A DNA stretch of 17,534 bases from assembly GCA_018366035.1 (NCBI GenBank), contig JAGZIW010000021.1:1-17534 (forward strand), written 5' to 3'. Below the pieces are notes generated by a model that ran no database searches, was not told the origin of the DNA, and worked only from the letters and a program-made list of their open reading frames with translations. Numbering within the stretch: position 1 is the first letter of the stretch; each line of letters starts with the position of its first letter. Made by a program: the position numbers and the translations under genes. Positions 5,856 through 14,300 of this stretch are shown piece after piece. The DNA comes from Butyricicoccus pullicaecorum. GTDB taxonomy: Bacteria > Bacillota > Clostridia > Oscillospirales > Butyricicoccaceae.

Positions 5856-6662
5856 TTGAAAGGAATTGATGTGAGCAAGCACAATGGTGCTGTAGATTGG
5901 GCAAGTGCTGCCCATGCAATTGACTTTGCCATTATCCGCGCCGGATATGGAAAAACCTATGTAGATCCATGGTTTGAACGTCATCTGACGGGGGCAAAGG
6001 CAGCAGGGCTGCGCGTGGGTGTATATCATTACAGCTATGCACTCACGGTGCAGGACGCGCGTGCAGAAGCGCGGCATATGCTGAATATCATCAACGGCAG
6101 GAAGTTTGATATGCCGATTTGGTTTGACATGGAGGACGCGGACGGCTACAAGAAAAAGCATGGATTCGCGTTTAACCGCGCCAACATTTCAGCAATCACA
6201 CAGGCGTTCGTTGATACAATCCGCGCCGCTGGTTACCAGTGCGGCGTATATGCTTCTAAGAGTTGGTTTGATGACTACATCAAGGTGGACGCTGATGCCA
6301 TCTGGCTGGCGCAGTGGGCAAGCAAGCCAACTTATACGGGCAAGTTTGATATCTGGCAGAACAGTGACCGTGGAAATGTGTCGGGTGTGACCGGCAAAGT
6401 AGATACCAATGTTTTGTATACGCAGTTTTGGCAGAGCGAATCTAAGGAGGACGAGGATATCATGAAGATTTATAAGCATACTGACCAAATGCCCGAATGG
6501 GCACAGGGGACGTTCCGCCGACTGATTGATGCGGATATTGTTAAGGTGGACGCGAAAGGCGAAATTTCTGTGCAGGAATCCAGCGTGCAGCCAATGGTGT
6601 ATTTGGATCGGCTTTGCGGTGGGAAGATTGAGGAGCTGTCAGCAATCATGAAGGCTAGGTGA
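5856..6662 (+). CDS. Phage endolysin, GH25 muramidase
   Basis: This enzyme cleaves the MurNAc-GlcNAc bond of peptidoglycan to lyse the host. The protein is 268 residues with start TTG 5856, nine bases after AAGGAG. The GH25 domain covers about 1-190: GIDVSKHNG (D5), IIRAGYGKTYVDP, GVYHYSYA, the catalytic FDMED (D91, E93), IWLAQWA and DIWQNS. After a linker, residues 203-262 form a small second domain (MKIYKHTDQMPEWAQGTFRR) like the C-terminal region of other Clostridia phage lysozymes, probably for wall binding. No signal peptide is seen, so release depends on the holin upstream. All catalytic residues are present; the gene looks functional within a defective prophage. Confidence 0.93.
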   Translation: MKGIDVSKHNGAVDWASAAHAIDFAIIRAGYGKTYVDPWFERHLTGAKAAGLRVGVYHYSYALTVQDARAEARHMLNIINGRKFDMPIWFDMEDADGYKKKHGFAFNRANISAITQAFVDTIRAAGYQCGVYASKSWFDDYIKVDADAIWLAQWASKPTYTGKFDIWQNSDRGNVSGVTGKVDTNVLYTQFWQSESKEDEDIMKIYKHTDQMPEWAQGTFRRLIDADIVKVDAKGEISVQESSVQPMVYLDRLCGGKIEELSAIMKAR

Positions 6663-6775
6663 CGCCTCAAGTGACGATATCAATCTGCTTTTAGGAGTGC
6701 AAATCTGTTCTGCCCAGACAATTGTCTGTAAACTGTACAAGGCTGACTTCTGAATAAAGAAGCGTAAAAAGATGC

Positions 6776-6820
6776 GAAAAAACCAGCTATAAGTGTTTTA
6801 TAAACACTTTATAGCTGGCT
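6776..6820 (-). terminator. Terminator of tRNA-Gly, possibly bidirectional
   Basis: CCAGCTATAAGTGTTT (6783-6798) pairs with AAACACTTTATAGCTGG (6802-6818), leaving one bulged T. On the - strand six T follow the stem (the A-run at 6777-6782), a good end for the tRNA-Gly transcript. On the + strand only CTTTGATTT follows, so it is weaker for the endolysin side. The 110 bases between the endolysin stop and this hairpin contain nothing I recognise. Confidence 0.8.
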
Positions 6821-6826
6821 TTGATT

Positions 6827-6900
6827 TGGAGCGGATGATGGGAATCGAACCCACACGACCAGCTTGGGAAGCTGGAGTTCTACCACTAAACTACACCCGC
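6827..6900 (-). tRNA. tRNA-Gly (anticodon CCC), CCA encoded
   Basis: Read on the - strand, the 74-base gene begins GCGGGTG and ends CATCCGC-T-CCA, giving a 7-bp acceptor stem with one G-T pair. The anticodon stem CCAGC/GCTGG encloses loop TTCCCAA, so the anticodon is CCC. The T-loop GGGTTCGATTCCC is canonical. The 3' end faces the prophage remnant, an orientation often seen when tRNA 3' ends serve as att sites, but no duplicated tRNA end is visible in this window. Confidence 0.95.
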
Positions 6901-6912
6901 GTGATATCTATT

Positions 6913-6941
6913 ATTTTAGTCAGATATATTGGGTTTGTCAA
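6913..6941 (-). promoter_or_regulatory. Promoter of tRNA-Gly
   Basis: On the - strand, TTGACA (complement of 6936-6941), a 17-base spacer and TAAAAT (complement of 6913-6918) lie 12 bases before the mature tRNA 5' end. This is a near-consensus vegetative promoter. Confidence 0.85.
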
Positions 6942-7064
6942 GATATTTTAAAAAAGTTTGGTGCAGAAACCGAGTAAGAGCATACAAGAGCAGAGGCAGA
7001 CGCTGTCAGATGTTCAACTGCGCACCAAAGGCTTAAAAAGAATTTATGCAGAAAAATCTAGGGC

Positions 7065-7093
7065 TTGTAATTTTTGCTCGCTTTGTATATAAT
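7065..7093 (+). promoter_or_regulatory. Promoter of the yajC-SCIFF operon
   Basis: TTGTAA (7065-7070), a 17-base spacer and TATAAT (7088-7093) are near-consensus, 35 bases before the yajC start. No other promoter of this quality is seen before the SCIFF genes, so it probably drives all four. Confidence 0.85.
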
Positions 7094-7128
7094 AGTAATA
7101 TTGATTTGAGGTAGGAGGTGTTTTATAG

Positions 7129-7437
7129 ATGCTGAATAACTATGGCGCGCTGCTGAGCTCGTTTCTGCCGCTTGTTATCATGGTGCTGATTTTTTATTTT
7201 CTGCTCATTCGTCCGCAGCGAAAGCGTGACAAGGCTGAGCGCGAGATGAGAAATTCGATTCAGGTTGGAGATGAGATTTCAACCATTGGCGGTTTTATTG
7301 GTAAGGTTGTGAGCTTGAAGGAGGATACCCTTGTCATTGAGTCCTCTGCTGATCGTACAAAGCTGAAGCTGTATCGCTGGGCGATCCGCGGTAAGGAAGC
7401 GGCTCCGGTGGAGAAGGTCGAAGAACCGAAGGCATAA
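7129..7437 (+). CDS. yajC: Preprotein translocase accessory subunit YajC
   Basis: YajC is a small inner-membrane partner of the SecDF part of the Sec translocon. The protein is 102 residues from ATG 7129, ten bases after AGGAGG (7113-7118). One membrane helix (about 10-27, SFLPLVIMVLIFYFLLI) is followed at once by the family signature RPQRKRDK, then IQVGDEISTIGGFIGKVV (about 44-61), a second hallmark. The C-terminal tail is charged. In many Clostridia yajC directly precedes a TIGR04086 membrane protein and the SCIFF genes, as here. Whether YajC takes part in peptide export is not known. Confidence 0.93.
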   Translation: MLNNYGALLSSFLPLVIMVLIFYFLLIRPQRKRDKAEREMRNSIQVGDEISTIGGFIGKVVSLKEDTLVIESSADRTKLKLYRWAIRGKEAAPVEKVEEPKA

Positions 7438-7496
7438 CCTGATGCCCTGCCGAATAGCTTTGAGGTAAAGTCATTTGGGCAGGAGGGAATTCGAAA

Positions 7497-7901
7497 ATGA
7501 AACAGAATGATGTCAGACCCATGGCTGGCTTTGTGCTGGGTGCATCTGTGCTATGCGGGTTTGTGCTCACGCTTTTGAGTATGTCTATGTGTGCACTGGC
7601 TGTACTCATGGGCAAGCTGCCGGCTGAACAGATTGACCTTTGGGCAGATCTTTGTCTGGCTGTTGGCAGCCTGTTTGCCGCATTCTTTGCGGCGCGGCAT
7701 GCGCATAGCTGGCAGCCCTTGTGGGGGCTTGCAGCAGGGGCGCTGCTGTTTGGCTGTCTGGTTCTTTTGAGTCTCGCGTGGTTTGGTGAGCCGGTGCATT
7801 TTCCGCGCCTGCTCATCAACGCGATACTAGCCCTCGTCTGTGCGGCGGGAGGCGGTGCGCTCGGTGTAAAACGGCGCCGGCGCAGGAAACATAGAAAATA
7901 G
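7497..7901 (+). CDS. TIGR04086-family membrane protein
   Basis: This 134-residue protein has four predicted helices (about 10-38, 47-64, 70-92 and 102-122) and a very basic C-terminus, KRRRRRKHRK. The start is ATG 7497 with AGGAGGG upstream (about 7481-7487). Size, helix pattern and location between yajC and a SCIFF precursor match the TIGR04086 family, which is found almost only in this neighbourhood in Clostridia and has no proven function. It is plausible as a partner in SCIFF peptide export or sensing, but that rests on gene context alone. Confidence 0.8.
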   Translation: MKQNDVRPMAGFVLGASVLCGFVLTLLSMSMCALAVLMGKLPAEQIDLWADLCLAVGSLFAAFFAARHAHSWQPLWGLAAGALLFGCLVLLSLAWFGEPVHFPRLLINAILALVCAAGGGALGVKRRRRRKHRK

Positions 7902-7920
7902 AAACGGGAGGTACATTATC

Positions 7921-8064
7921 ATGACCCATATCAAGACCCTGACTTCTGCAACTTTGAAGCAGACTGCGGCACATGGCGGCTGCGGTGAGTGCCAGACTTC
8001 TTGCCAGTCCGCTTGCAAGACTTCTTGTACGGTTGCAAACCAGAAGTGCGAGCACAGCAAGTAA
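7921..8064 (+). CDS. scfA: SCIFF ranthipeptide precursor
   Basis: This 47-residue peptide is the substrate of the radical SAM enzyme encoded downstream. The start ATG 7921 is nine bases after GGGAGG (7906-7911). The leader begins MTHIKTLTSATLKQ, and the core holds exactly six Cys: GGCGECQTSCQSACKTSC, then TVANQKC, ending EHSK. The CQSACKTSCTV segment is the hallmark of SCIFF (six cysteines in forty-five residues). In characterised members the maturase links Cys sulfur to a non-alpha carbon of a nearby residue, giving thioethers (ranthipeptide class). The biological role across Clostridia is still uncertain; signalling and population control have been proposed. Confidence 0.95.
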   Translation: MTHIKTLTSATLKQTAAHGGCGECQTSCQSACKTSCTVANQKCEHSK

Positions 8065-8081
8065 TTTTACCATTCAACTAC

Positions 8082-8114
8082 GAGGCGTGCCGGACAGGCG
8101 CGCCTCATTCTTTT
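8082..8114 (+). terminator. Intra-operon hairpin/attenuator between SCIFF precursor and maturase
   Basis: GAGGCGTGCC (8082-8091) pairs with GGCGCGCCTC (8097-8106), ten pairs with one G-T, loop GGACA. ATTCTTTT follows at 8107-8114. A second small stem CCGGC/GCCGG (8127-8131 with 8136-8140) precedes the maturase binding site. The T-run is interrupted, so partial termination is expected, leaving more precursor than maturase message. The partial effect is inference. Confidence 0.7.
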
Positions 8115-8163
8115 ATATCTGAATTTCCGGCTATGGCCGGCGTGAAAAATGGAGGACAGAACG

Positions 8164-9537
8164 ATGATCCATCGTTTTAGAAAAAAAGGTCTGAATTTTC
8201 TTATGGATGTCAACAGTGGAGCCGTACATCTGCTGGACGATGTATCCTATGAAGTATCCGGACTGATCGATGAGAAGATGACAAAAGAGTGCCCAGAGCG
8301 TATTGTGGGTGCCCTTACACAGTTTGATGCACAGATGGTACGGGACGCATATGATGAGCTGTACGCCCTCAAGGAAAATGGACAACTCTTTGCAGATGAT
8401 GATTACATTGATGTAAGTAAGTATATTCCGACAGATGCACCTGTCAAGGCATTGTGTCTGCATGTGGCACATGACTGCAACCTCAGATGTCAGTACTGCT
8501 TTGCGTCCACCGGTGACTTCGGCACGGGACGGAAGGTGATGCCATTTGAGGTTGCGCAGAAGGCGATAGATTTCGTCATTGCACGTTCGGGTGCGCGCCG
8601 CAATATCGAGGTGGATTTCTTTGGTGGAGAGCCGCTGATGGCGTGGGATACAGTCACAAAAACAGTGGATTATGCCCGCTCACTCGAAGAAAAGCATGGA
8701 AAAAAATTCCGTTTTACCATCACCACCAATGGCGTTTTGCTGGACGATGAGAAGATCGATTATATCAATGCCAACATGGATAATGTGGTGCTTTCGATTG
8801 ATGGACGTCCTTCTGTCAATGATGAAATGCGTAAGACAGTCAACGGCAGCGGCAGCTATGAGGTCATCATGCCAAAATTTCAGAAGCTGGTTGAAAAGCG
8901 TGATCCGAAGCTTGACTATTATGCGCGTGGAACCTTTACCGGAAAAAATCTGGACTTTGCAGATGATGTACTGCATATTGCAGACCAAGGCTTTGACAGC
9001 CTGTCGGTGGAGCCAGTTGCAGCGGAGGACGGCTGTGGCTATGAGTTGACCGAGGCGGACTTTGACAAGATTTGTGCCGAGTATGATCGCCTGACCGACA
9101 TCATTGAGCAGCGCCGCAAGGAAGGAAAGCCGTTCCATTTCTTCCACTTCATGGTAGACCTGAATCAGGGGCCATGCGTTGTAAAGCGTCTGCGCGGCTG
9201 CGGCGCCGGTTATGAGTATGTCGCAGTGACTCCTGAGGGAGATATTTATCCATGCCATCAATTTGTTGGCAATGAGGAATTCCGTCAGGGCTCCATTTTA
9301 GACGGCAGCTTTGATCTGGACATTGCGCATAAGTTTGCCTCTATGAATATCTATACCCGTGAAAAGTGCGGCGATTGCTGGGCAAAGTTCTATTGCTCCG
9401 GAGGCTGCTCTGCTGCAAATAACAATTTCAGCAAGGATTTGAATGTTCCGTATGAGATGGGCTGCAAGATGGAAAAGAAGCGTCTGGAATGTGCAATCTA
9501 TCTCAAAGCAATCGAAGCAATGGAGAACGATTTGTAA
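8164..9537 (+). CDS. scfB: SCIFF maturase, radical SAM/SPASM enzyme
   Basis: The protein is 457 residues from ATG 8164, seven bases after GGAGGA (8151-8156); an in-frame ATG at 8149 overlaps that site and was rejected. Residues 1-95 contain an N-terminal region of the kind that recognises precursor leaders. The radical SAM cluster motif CNLRCQYC (C105, C109, C112) is followed by FFGGEPLM and FTITTNGVLL. The C-terminal SPASM region carries many Cys: CVVKRLRGCGAGYEY, DIYPCHQF, then EKCGDCWAKFYCSGGC and a final GCKMEKKRLEC, expected to hold two auxiliary [4Fe-4S] clusters. It installs thioether crosslinks in the SCIFF peptide. All expected clusters are visible and the gene looks intact. Confidence 0.95.
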   Translation: MIHRFRKKGLNFLMDVNSGAVHLLDDVSYEVSGLIDEKMTKECPERIVGALTQFDAQMVRDAYDELYALKENGQLFADDDYIDVSKYIPTDAPVKALCLHVAHDCNLRCQYCFASTGDFGTGRKVMPFEVAQKAIDFVIARSGARRNIEVDFFGGEPLMAWDTVTKTVDYARSLEEKHGKKFRFTITTNGVLLDDEKIDYINANMDNVVLSIDGRPSVNDEMRKTVNGSGSYEVIMPKFQKLVEKRDPKLDYYARGTFTGKNLDFADDVLHIADQGFDSLSVEPVAAEDGCGYELTEADFDKICAEYDRLTDIIEQRRKEGKPFHFFHFMVDLNQGPCVVKRLRGCGAGYEYVAVTPEGDIYPCHQFVGNEEFRQGSILDGSFDLDIAHKFASMNIYTREKCGDCWAKFYCSGGCSAANNNFSKDLNVPYEMGCKMEKKRLECAIYLKAIEAMENDL

Positions 9538-9574
9538 AACCAAACGAAATTTGTGCGTTCTGCTGTAAAATGCG

Positions 9575-9604
9575 TTGCAAATTTTGGGCACTTTGGCATA
9601 TAAT
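9575..9604 (+). promoter_or_regulatory. Promoter for the ProC-like gene
   Basis: TTGCAA (9575-9580), an 18-base spacer and TATAAT (9599-9604) lie 50 bases before ATG 9655. No convincing terminator separates it from the maturase gene, so read-through from the SCIFF operon is also possible. Confidence 0.65.
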
Positions 9605-9654
9605 AAGCATGAAAAGCGATAGGAAAAATGCTGTATTGAAAGGCAGAATGAGAA

Positions 9655-10125
9655 ATGACACATAATATCCGAATTGCATGTCTAGGCACAGGCGAGGGGC
9701 TGGCACATGCGGTGCATGCATTACTGGAGCATGCGGTTGTTCCTGCGGAAAATATTATTCTTTCCCGCAAAGATGGTCCTGAAATCGAACGCTTTACGGC
9801 AAGCGGCTGTACATTGCTCGACGATGATATGAATGCGATCATGCGCGGAGAGCTTGTGCTTGTCGTGGCTCCAAGAAATGAGCTGGACGCCGTACTGGCG
9901 CCTGTCTGTGGCTGTACCTCTGGTCGATATCTGATTGCAGTCAGTGATCGGGCAGAGCTGTCTGATATTGTAAACCGTGTGGCGCGTGGGACAGAGGTCG
10001 TTGCTGTATGTACAGCACCGGACAGCGCTCCTGTCATTACGTATACGCAGAGCTTTATGGAATATATAAAGCCACCTTGTGAAGATGTGATACGTGCGAT
10101 TTTATCAGAAAACAATACAAGATAG
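9655..10125 (+). CDS. Short ProC-like NADP-binding (Rossmann) protein
   Basis: The 156-residue protein resembles the N-terminal half of pyrroline-5-carboxylate reductase: a Rossmann glycine motif IACLGTGEGLAHAV (G11, G13, G15), PAENIILSRKDGPEIERF, ELVLVVAPRNELDAVL and AVSDRAELSDI. ProC is about 270 residues, and its C-terminal helical domain supplies dimer contacts and part of the active site; that domain is absent. The protein ends cleanly and no relic of the second half is seen before 10199, so it may be a genuine single-domain form rather than a recent truncation. The binding site before ATG 9655 is weak. A role in proline synthesis is unlikely; NAD(P)-dependent sensing is a guess. Confidence 0.6.
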   Translation: MTHNIRIACLGTGEGLAHAVHALLEHAVVPAENIILSRKDGPEIERFTASGCTLLDDDMNAIMRGELVLVVAPRNELDAVLAPVCGCTSGRYLIAVSDRAELSDIVNRVARGTEVVAVCTAPDSAPVITYTQSFMEYIKPPCEDVIRAILSENNTR

Positions 10126-10199
10126 AAGCAGTGGCATAGAATAGAATTGCTGAGAATACCTTAGTTTCAGAGGGATGTACAAAACAGGAGGGACAGACC

Positions 10200-10796
10200 A
10201 TGAAACGACAAAGGGTTCTCAGCTTTTTTTCATTGAGACAGCTGTGGGAAACACCGCATTTTGTATTCTTAACTGTTATGCTGCTGTGCGGTGCGCTTGC
10301 AGGCAGCTTTACGGGGCTGCGCAGTGGTCAGTATGAGGGAGCGCTGCTGGAGCAGCTTGCCGGACAGATGACCGCACCGATTCAGGATACCTCATGGAGA
10401 TTCATCGTGCGTGCGCTGTTGGGAGCCGTGACGTGGCAGGCAGTAGCTATTTTATTTGGCAGACTGCGCGCAAGCAGCTTACTGATATCTGGTCTGTGTG
10501 CAGCACGTGGTTTTCTGGCGGCGTTTTCTGCGGCAGCGTTTTTGGCAGCCTTTTCATGGCGTGGACTTGTGCTGTCCCTATTGACTGGAGGTGTGAGTGC
10601 GGTGATAACGATCCCGTGCCTGCTCATCACCAGTACAGCGTGCTTTTTGGCAGGGCAGGACAGGAAACGACCCAAAGATTATTGGTATATGCTTCTGCGG
10701 TATCGCGCGGCGATTTTATGCTGTATGCTGCTCTCTGTGGCAGGAGGCATTGTGCGAATCCCTATGTTACTGTTGGCATCGGGCATGGAGTTTTGA
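10200..10796 (+). CDS. Polytopic membrane protein, possibly SpoIIM-like
   Basis: The protein is 198 residues from ATG 10200, eight bases after GGAGGG. Predicted helices are near 20-40, 68-85, 91-113, 118-150 and 170-195. The layout is an N-terminal helix, a polar loop containing GLRSGQYEGALLEQLAGQ, then a helical bundle. This recalls stage II sporulation protein M, a roughly 200-residue membrane protein of the engulfment machinery, but I see no decisive motif. It may instead be an unrelated membrane protein. It stands alone between the ProC-like gene and tRNA-Ser. Confidence 0.5.
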   Translation: MKRQRVLSFFSLRQLWETPHFVFLTVMLLCGALAGSFTGLRSGQYEGALLEQLAGQMTAPIQDTSWRFIVRALLGAVTWQAVAILFGRLRASSLLISGLCAARGFLAAFSAAAFLAAFSWRGLVLSLLTGGVSAVITIPCLLITSTACFLAGQDRKRPKDYWYMLLRYRAAILCCMLLSVAGGIVRIPMLLLASGMEF

Positions 10797-10833
10797 GGGC
10801 ATAAAGTTTTTTAGAAAAAAATTAAAAAAAGTG

Positions 10834-10862
10834 TTGACGAAAGCCATATCATGCGATATAAT
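10834..10862 (+). promoter_or_regulatory. Promoter of tRNA-Ser
   Basis: TTGACG (10834-10839), a 17-base spacer and TATAAT (10857-10862) lie 45 bases before the tRNA. The A/T-rich run just upstream could act as an UP element. Confidence 0.85.
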
Positions 10863-10907
10863 AAATATCGTCGCTGAGAGATACAGCGAAAAAACAAAAT
10901 ATCGCAT

Positions 10908-10998
10908 GGAGAGTTGGCTGAGTGGTCGAAGGCGCACGATTGGAAATCGTGTGTGCGGTAATCCCGTACCCAGGGTTCAAATCCCTGACTCTCCGCCA
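10908..10998 (+). tRNA. tRNA-Ser (anticodon GGA), CCA encoded
   Basis: This 91-base class II tRNA begins GGAGAGT and ends ACTCTCC-G-CCA. The anticodon stem CACGA/TCGTG encloses loop TTGGAAA, so the anticodon is GGA. A long variable arm (TGTGCGGTAATCCCGTACC) and a T-loop GGGTTCAAATCCC are present, as expected for serine. Confidence 0.96.
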
Positions 10999-11000
10999 GT

Positions 11001-11040
11001 AAAATTCCTGAAATCATTTGATTTCAGGAATTTTTTATTT
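11001..11040 (+). terminator. Terminator of tRNA-Ser
   Basis: AAAATTCCTGAAATC (11001-11015) pairs perfectly with GATTTCAGGAATTTT (11020-11034) around loop ATTT, giving a 15-bp stem running into a T-rich stretch. It begins two bases after the CCA end. Confidence 0.92.
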
Positions 11041-11169
11041 TCAGGGCTTGAAAAGTTAAATGCTATTTTTCTTAAAAAGTATAACATGAAATTCCAAATT
11101 GCACCGCAATTGTACGGATTCTGCTATAAACCATATATTTGTGCAAGTTAAATTTCATACCCATAGATA

Positions 11170-11222
11170 TTGTGGATTCTATGAGATTGATGGTATAATA
11201 GTCACAAAAGTGACTATTATAC
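11170..11222 (+). promoter_or_regulatory. Promoter with operator-like 13-bp perfect inverted repeat
   Basis: Arms GTATAATAGTCAC (11193-11205) and GTGACTATTATAC (11210-11222) are perfect inverted repeats around AAAA. TATAAT at 11194-11199 makes a consensus -10 box inside the left arm, with a weak -35 TTGTGG (11170-11175) at 18 bases. The right arm would cover the transcription start and first transcribed bases. A dimeric regulator bound here would block the promoter of the c-di-GMP gene. The other bases in the 337-base gap (11041-11169 and 11223-11335) contain no gene I can support. Confidence 0.65.
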
Positions 11223-11335
11223 TGGATATTTCATGATTATACCACGTATCATTGCGTAAGGAGAATTTGGCTTGTTCTTTCGCTTTTGGAAAACCAGAGT
11301 GGGGAATAGGGATATCGCGGAAAGGAATGGGAGCA

Positions 11336-14300
11336 GTGAAGGATTTATTTGATTATTTTGAGGGATTAGATGAAGCGGTATATATTTCAGATATAGAGAC
11401 AAATGAAATCATTTTTATGAATCGCTGCTTGAGAAAGACCCTTGGTTACACAGAAAAAGAGGCATACAAAGGGAAAAAATGTCATAAGGTTTTGCAGGGG
11501 AGTGATTCTCCGTGTATTTTTTGCAACAATCAGGAATTAAAGGTTGGAAGGTTTACCGTATGGGCACATGAGAACCCTGTGCTGAATCAGCGTTACGTGA
11601 TTAGAGATACATTGACCGAGTTTCAAGGGAGGAAATACCGTGTTGAGGTTGCGACTGCAATGGATCAGTCGGGTATGGAAAAGGCTGCGCATTATTTTAC
11701 GCGCAAGGAAGCAGTTTTGAATGAATGTCTGCAAATGTTTTTTTCAACATCAGATCCAGATCATTCACTGGAGCGGCTGCTGCGATATCTTGGCGAAACC
11801 TTCGGCGGTGACCGTGCTTATATTTTTGAAGTGTATGAGGATCGCAAAACTTCAAATACTTATGAATGGTGCGCATCGGGGGGAAAGTCACAGATTGACA
11901 TTTTGCAGGATTTACCATTGTCGGATCTAAAGTATTGGGTGCAGGTATTTGAAAAGGAAGATATTTTGAACATTCCGGATATCGGAGAGATTCGGAAAAC
12001 GTCTCCTGCTACCTATGCATTTCTCAAGTCTCAGAAAATCAAATCCCTTGTAGTAGGCGGGATTCAGGAGGAGGGCCTCCTGAAAGGATTTATTGGAATG
12101 AGTAATCCTGCTCAAGAATCTGTATTTTTGTTGGAACAGGTGCTCAAGGAACTTGGAAAATATATGATTCCGCAGCTGAAACGGCGGGATTTATACCGTC
12201 GGCTCAATAAAATGAGTTATCAGGATCTGCTCACAGGAGCATATAACCACAATGCAATGTTTGATCATAATATGCTCAGCGGAAGCTGGAGGTCCTTCGG
12301 TGCGATCTACTGTGATATCAATGGCTTAAAAGAAACCAATGATACGCAGGGGCACAGTGCTGGAAATGCACTCATTCAGGAGTGCTATCAGGTACTCAAG
12401 AAGTCGCTGCATACAGAGTGGATCTATCGTGTTGGCGGCGATGAATTTGTTGCATTATATTATGATGTGGGGGAAGCTGTGCTGCAGAAGGAGGTTGAGG
12501 GGCTGCGTCTGGCGGTGATGCAAAGTGTGTGCCAAATCGCAATCGGCTCTGCATGGTCAGATGAGGTGCCAATTGATATAGATCAGGTTTTGAACGATGC
12601 GGATACCCAAATGTATAAGGAAAAAGAACAGTATTATGCAAATTTGGTGCGTACAATCGATGAAACCGCACAAAAAGCGGTGGAGGGGTCGAGTTTTTCT
12701 GCAAATCAGAGTATGGCAGATTATCAAATCAAGCTGCGGCGATTCCTGTCCAATACATATTATGATCTTTCCTTTTTTCTGACGATTCTTGGAAATGACA
12801 CCAGTACAAGTTATTTTTTCTTTGGAGATATGCAGAAGAATTTGTTCTTCATCTCGGAGAATATGCGCAAAAAATTTGGCTTTGAGAATAATATCGTGTC
12901 AGACCTTATCAACCGCTGGGCGGAACGTATTGTAGAGCCGCATTTGTTGAAACGATTTTGGGACGATATCAATGCAGTTCTGGAAAACAGAAAGGATTAT
13001 CATGACTTGCGCTATCAGATTGCCGACGCGCAGGGGAAAAAAATATGGATTCGATGCTTCGGAAAAATCAAGTGGAATGAGAATGGGACAAAGCCGCTGT
13101 TTTTTGCAGGCCGTATGACACAGCAGGAGGAGGGTTTTGTTGTCGATGCACTCACAAACTTTCCAACAGAAACGGCGCTGGAAAAGCAGCTTGAATGTGT
13201 GCAGGAATCTGGTGAGTCCTGTCAGGCGATTGGATTTTCATTTCACAATATTACCCAAATCAATAACAATCATGGACGAAGCTATGGAGACAGTCTGATT
13301 CGTGCAATTACAAGGGAACTGACAGATAAATTGGCGGATCGATTGAAATTTTATCGTCTCAGCGGAATGCGCTGTCTGGCTTTGACTGAATGCTGCTTAG
13401 AGGAGGAAATCGAAGCGCTGATTTATCAGATCAAAGAGGTGATAGATCATGCCTATCAGGAACAGGGGATAGCACTGCAATATACATGCTCTTTTGCGCG
13501 CATGTATTATCCGCAGGACGGTGTTTCCCCGCAGGATTTCATAGAAAATATGATTTCCCTGATTAAAGTGGCGCATCAGTCACCGACACAGCTGTATATT
13601 GACGATTCTGCGGGAAATATCAAAAAGATGCAGCGAATATCCAGTATGGAAAGCTGTCTGATGGAAAACATCATCAATGAGATGATGAATTTTCGAATCG
13701 TAGTCCAGCCGGTGGTATCTACACAGAATGGGCTTCCAATTGGCGGAGAAACATTGCTGCGTTGGCGCTTTCGTGGAGAAGAAATCTCACCTGCGGTTTT
13801 TATTCCCATTATGGAGAATGAGCACATGATCCATCTGGCAGGAAGGTGGGTATTTGAGCAGGCTGTGCGCGCTTGTGTGCGGATACTGACCTATGCACCA
13901 AATTTCTATTTGACGGTGAATGTCAGCTTGCAGCAGTTGGAAGATGAGAGCTTTATTGCATTTATTGAACAGACGCTGCGTAAATATGAGCTGGGTGGAG
14001 AACATATTGTGATGGAACTGACAGAAAGCTGTATGGACGACCAGCCGGAAAAGCTGGAGCGGTTTGTAAAAGCGTGTGAGAATCTGAACATACGCATTGC
14101 ATTAGATGATTTCGGCAGTGGATATTCCTCTTTGCGCGTGCTGCTGCGGTACCCGTCTAATATTATCAAGTTGGATCGCTCTCTGCTTGTGGAAATGAGT
14201 GATTCTTTTGAGAAAAATGGATTTATCACAAGTATTGTTTATGCTTGTCATCAATTTGGCAAAAAGGTTTGTATGGAAGGTGTGGAAACCGATTTTCAAG

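Noticed and set aside
5388..6161. Long open frame (257 codons) on the - strand opposite the holin and endolysin
   Set aside because: It is the shadow of two well-identified + strand genes; the translation has no recognisable domain, and it crosses the regulatory gap between them.
6776..6900. tRNA-Gly 3' end as the prophage attachment site
   Set aside because: The orientation fits, but there is no second copy of the tRNA 3' end in the window, no tyrosine integrase is visible, and the tRNA's own terminator separates it from the endolysin gene.
9498..10115. 205-codon - strand open frame over the ProC-like gene
   Set aside because: The + strand frame has clear Rossmann motifs and a promoter; the - strand product is low-complexity Ser/Ala-rich and lacks a binding site.
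10750..11151. Open frame spanning tRNA-Ser and its terminator
   Set aside because: It runs through a complete tRNA gene and a terminator hairpin, so it is not a coding gene.
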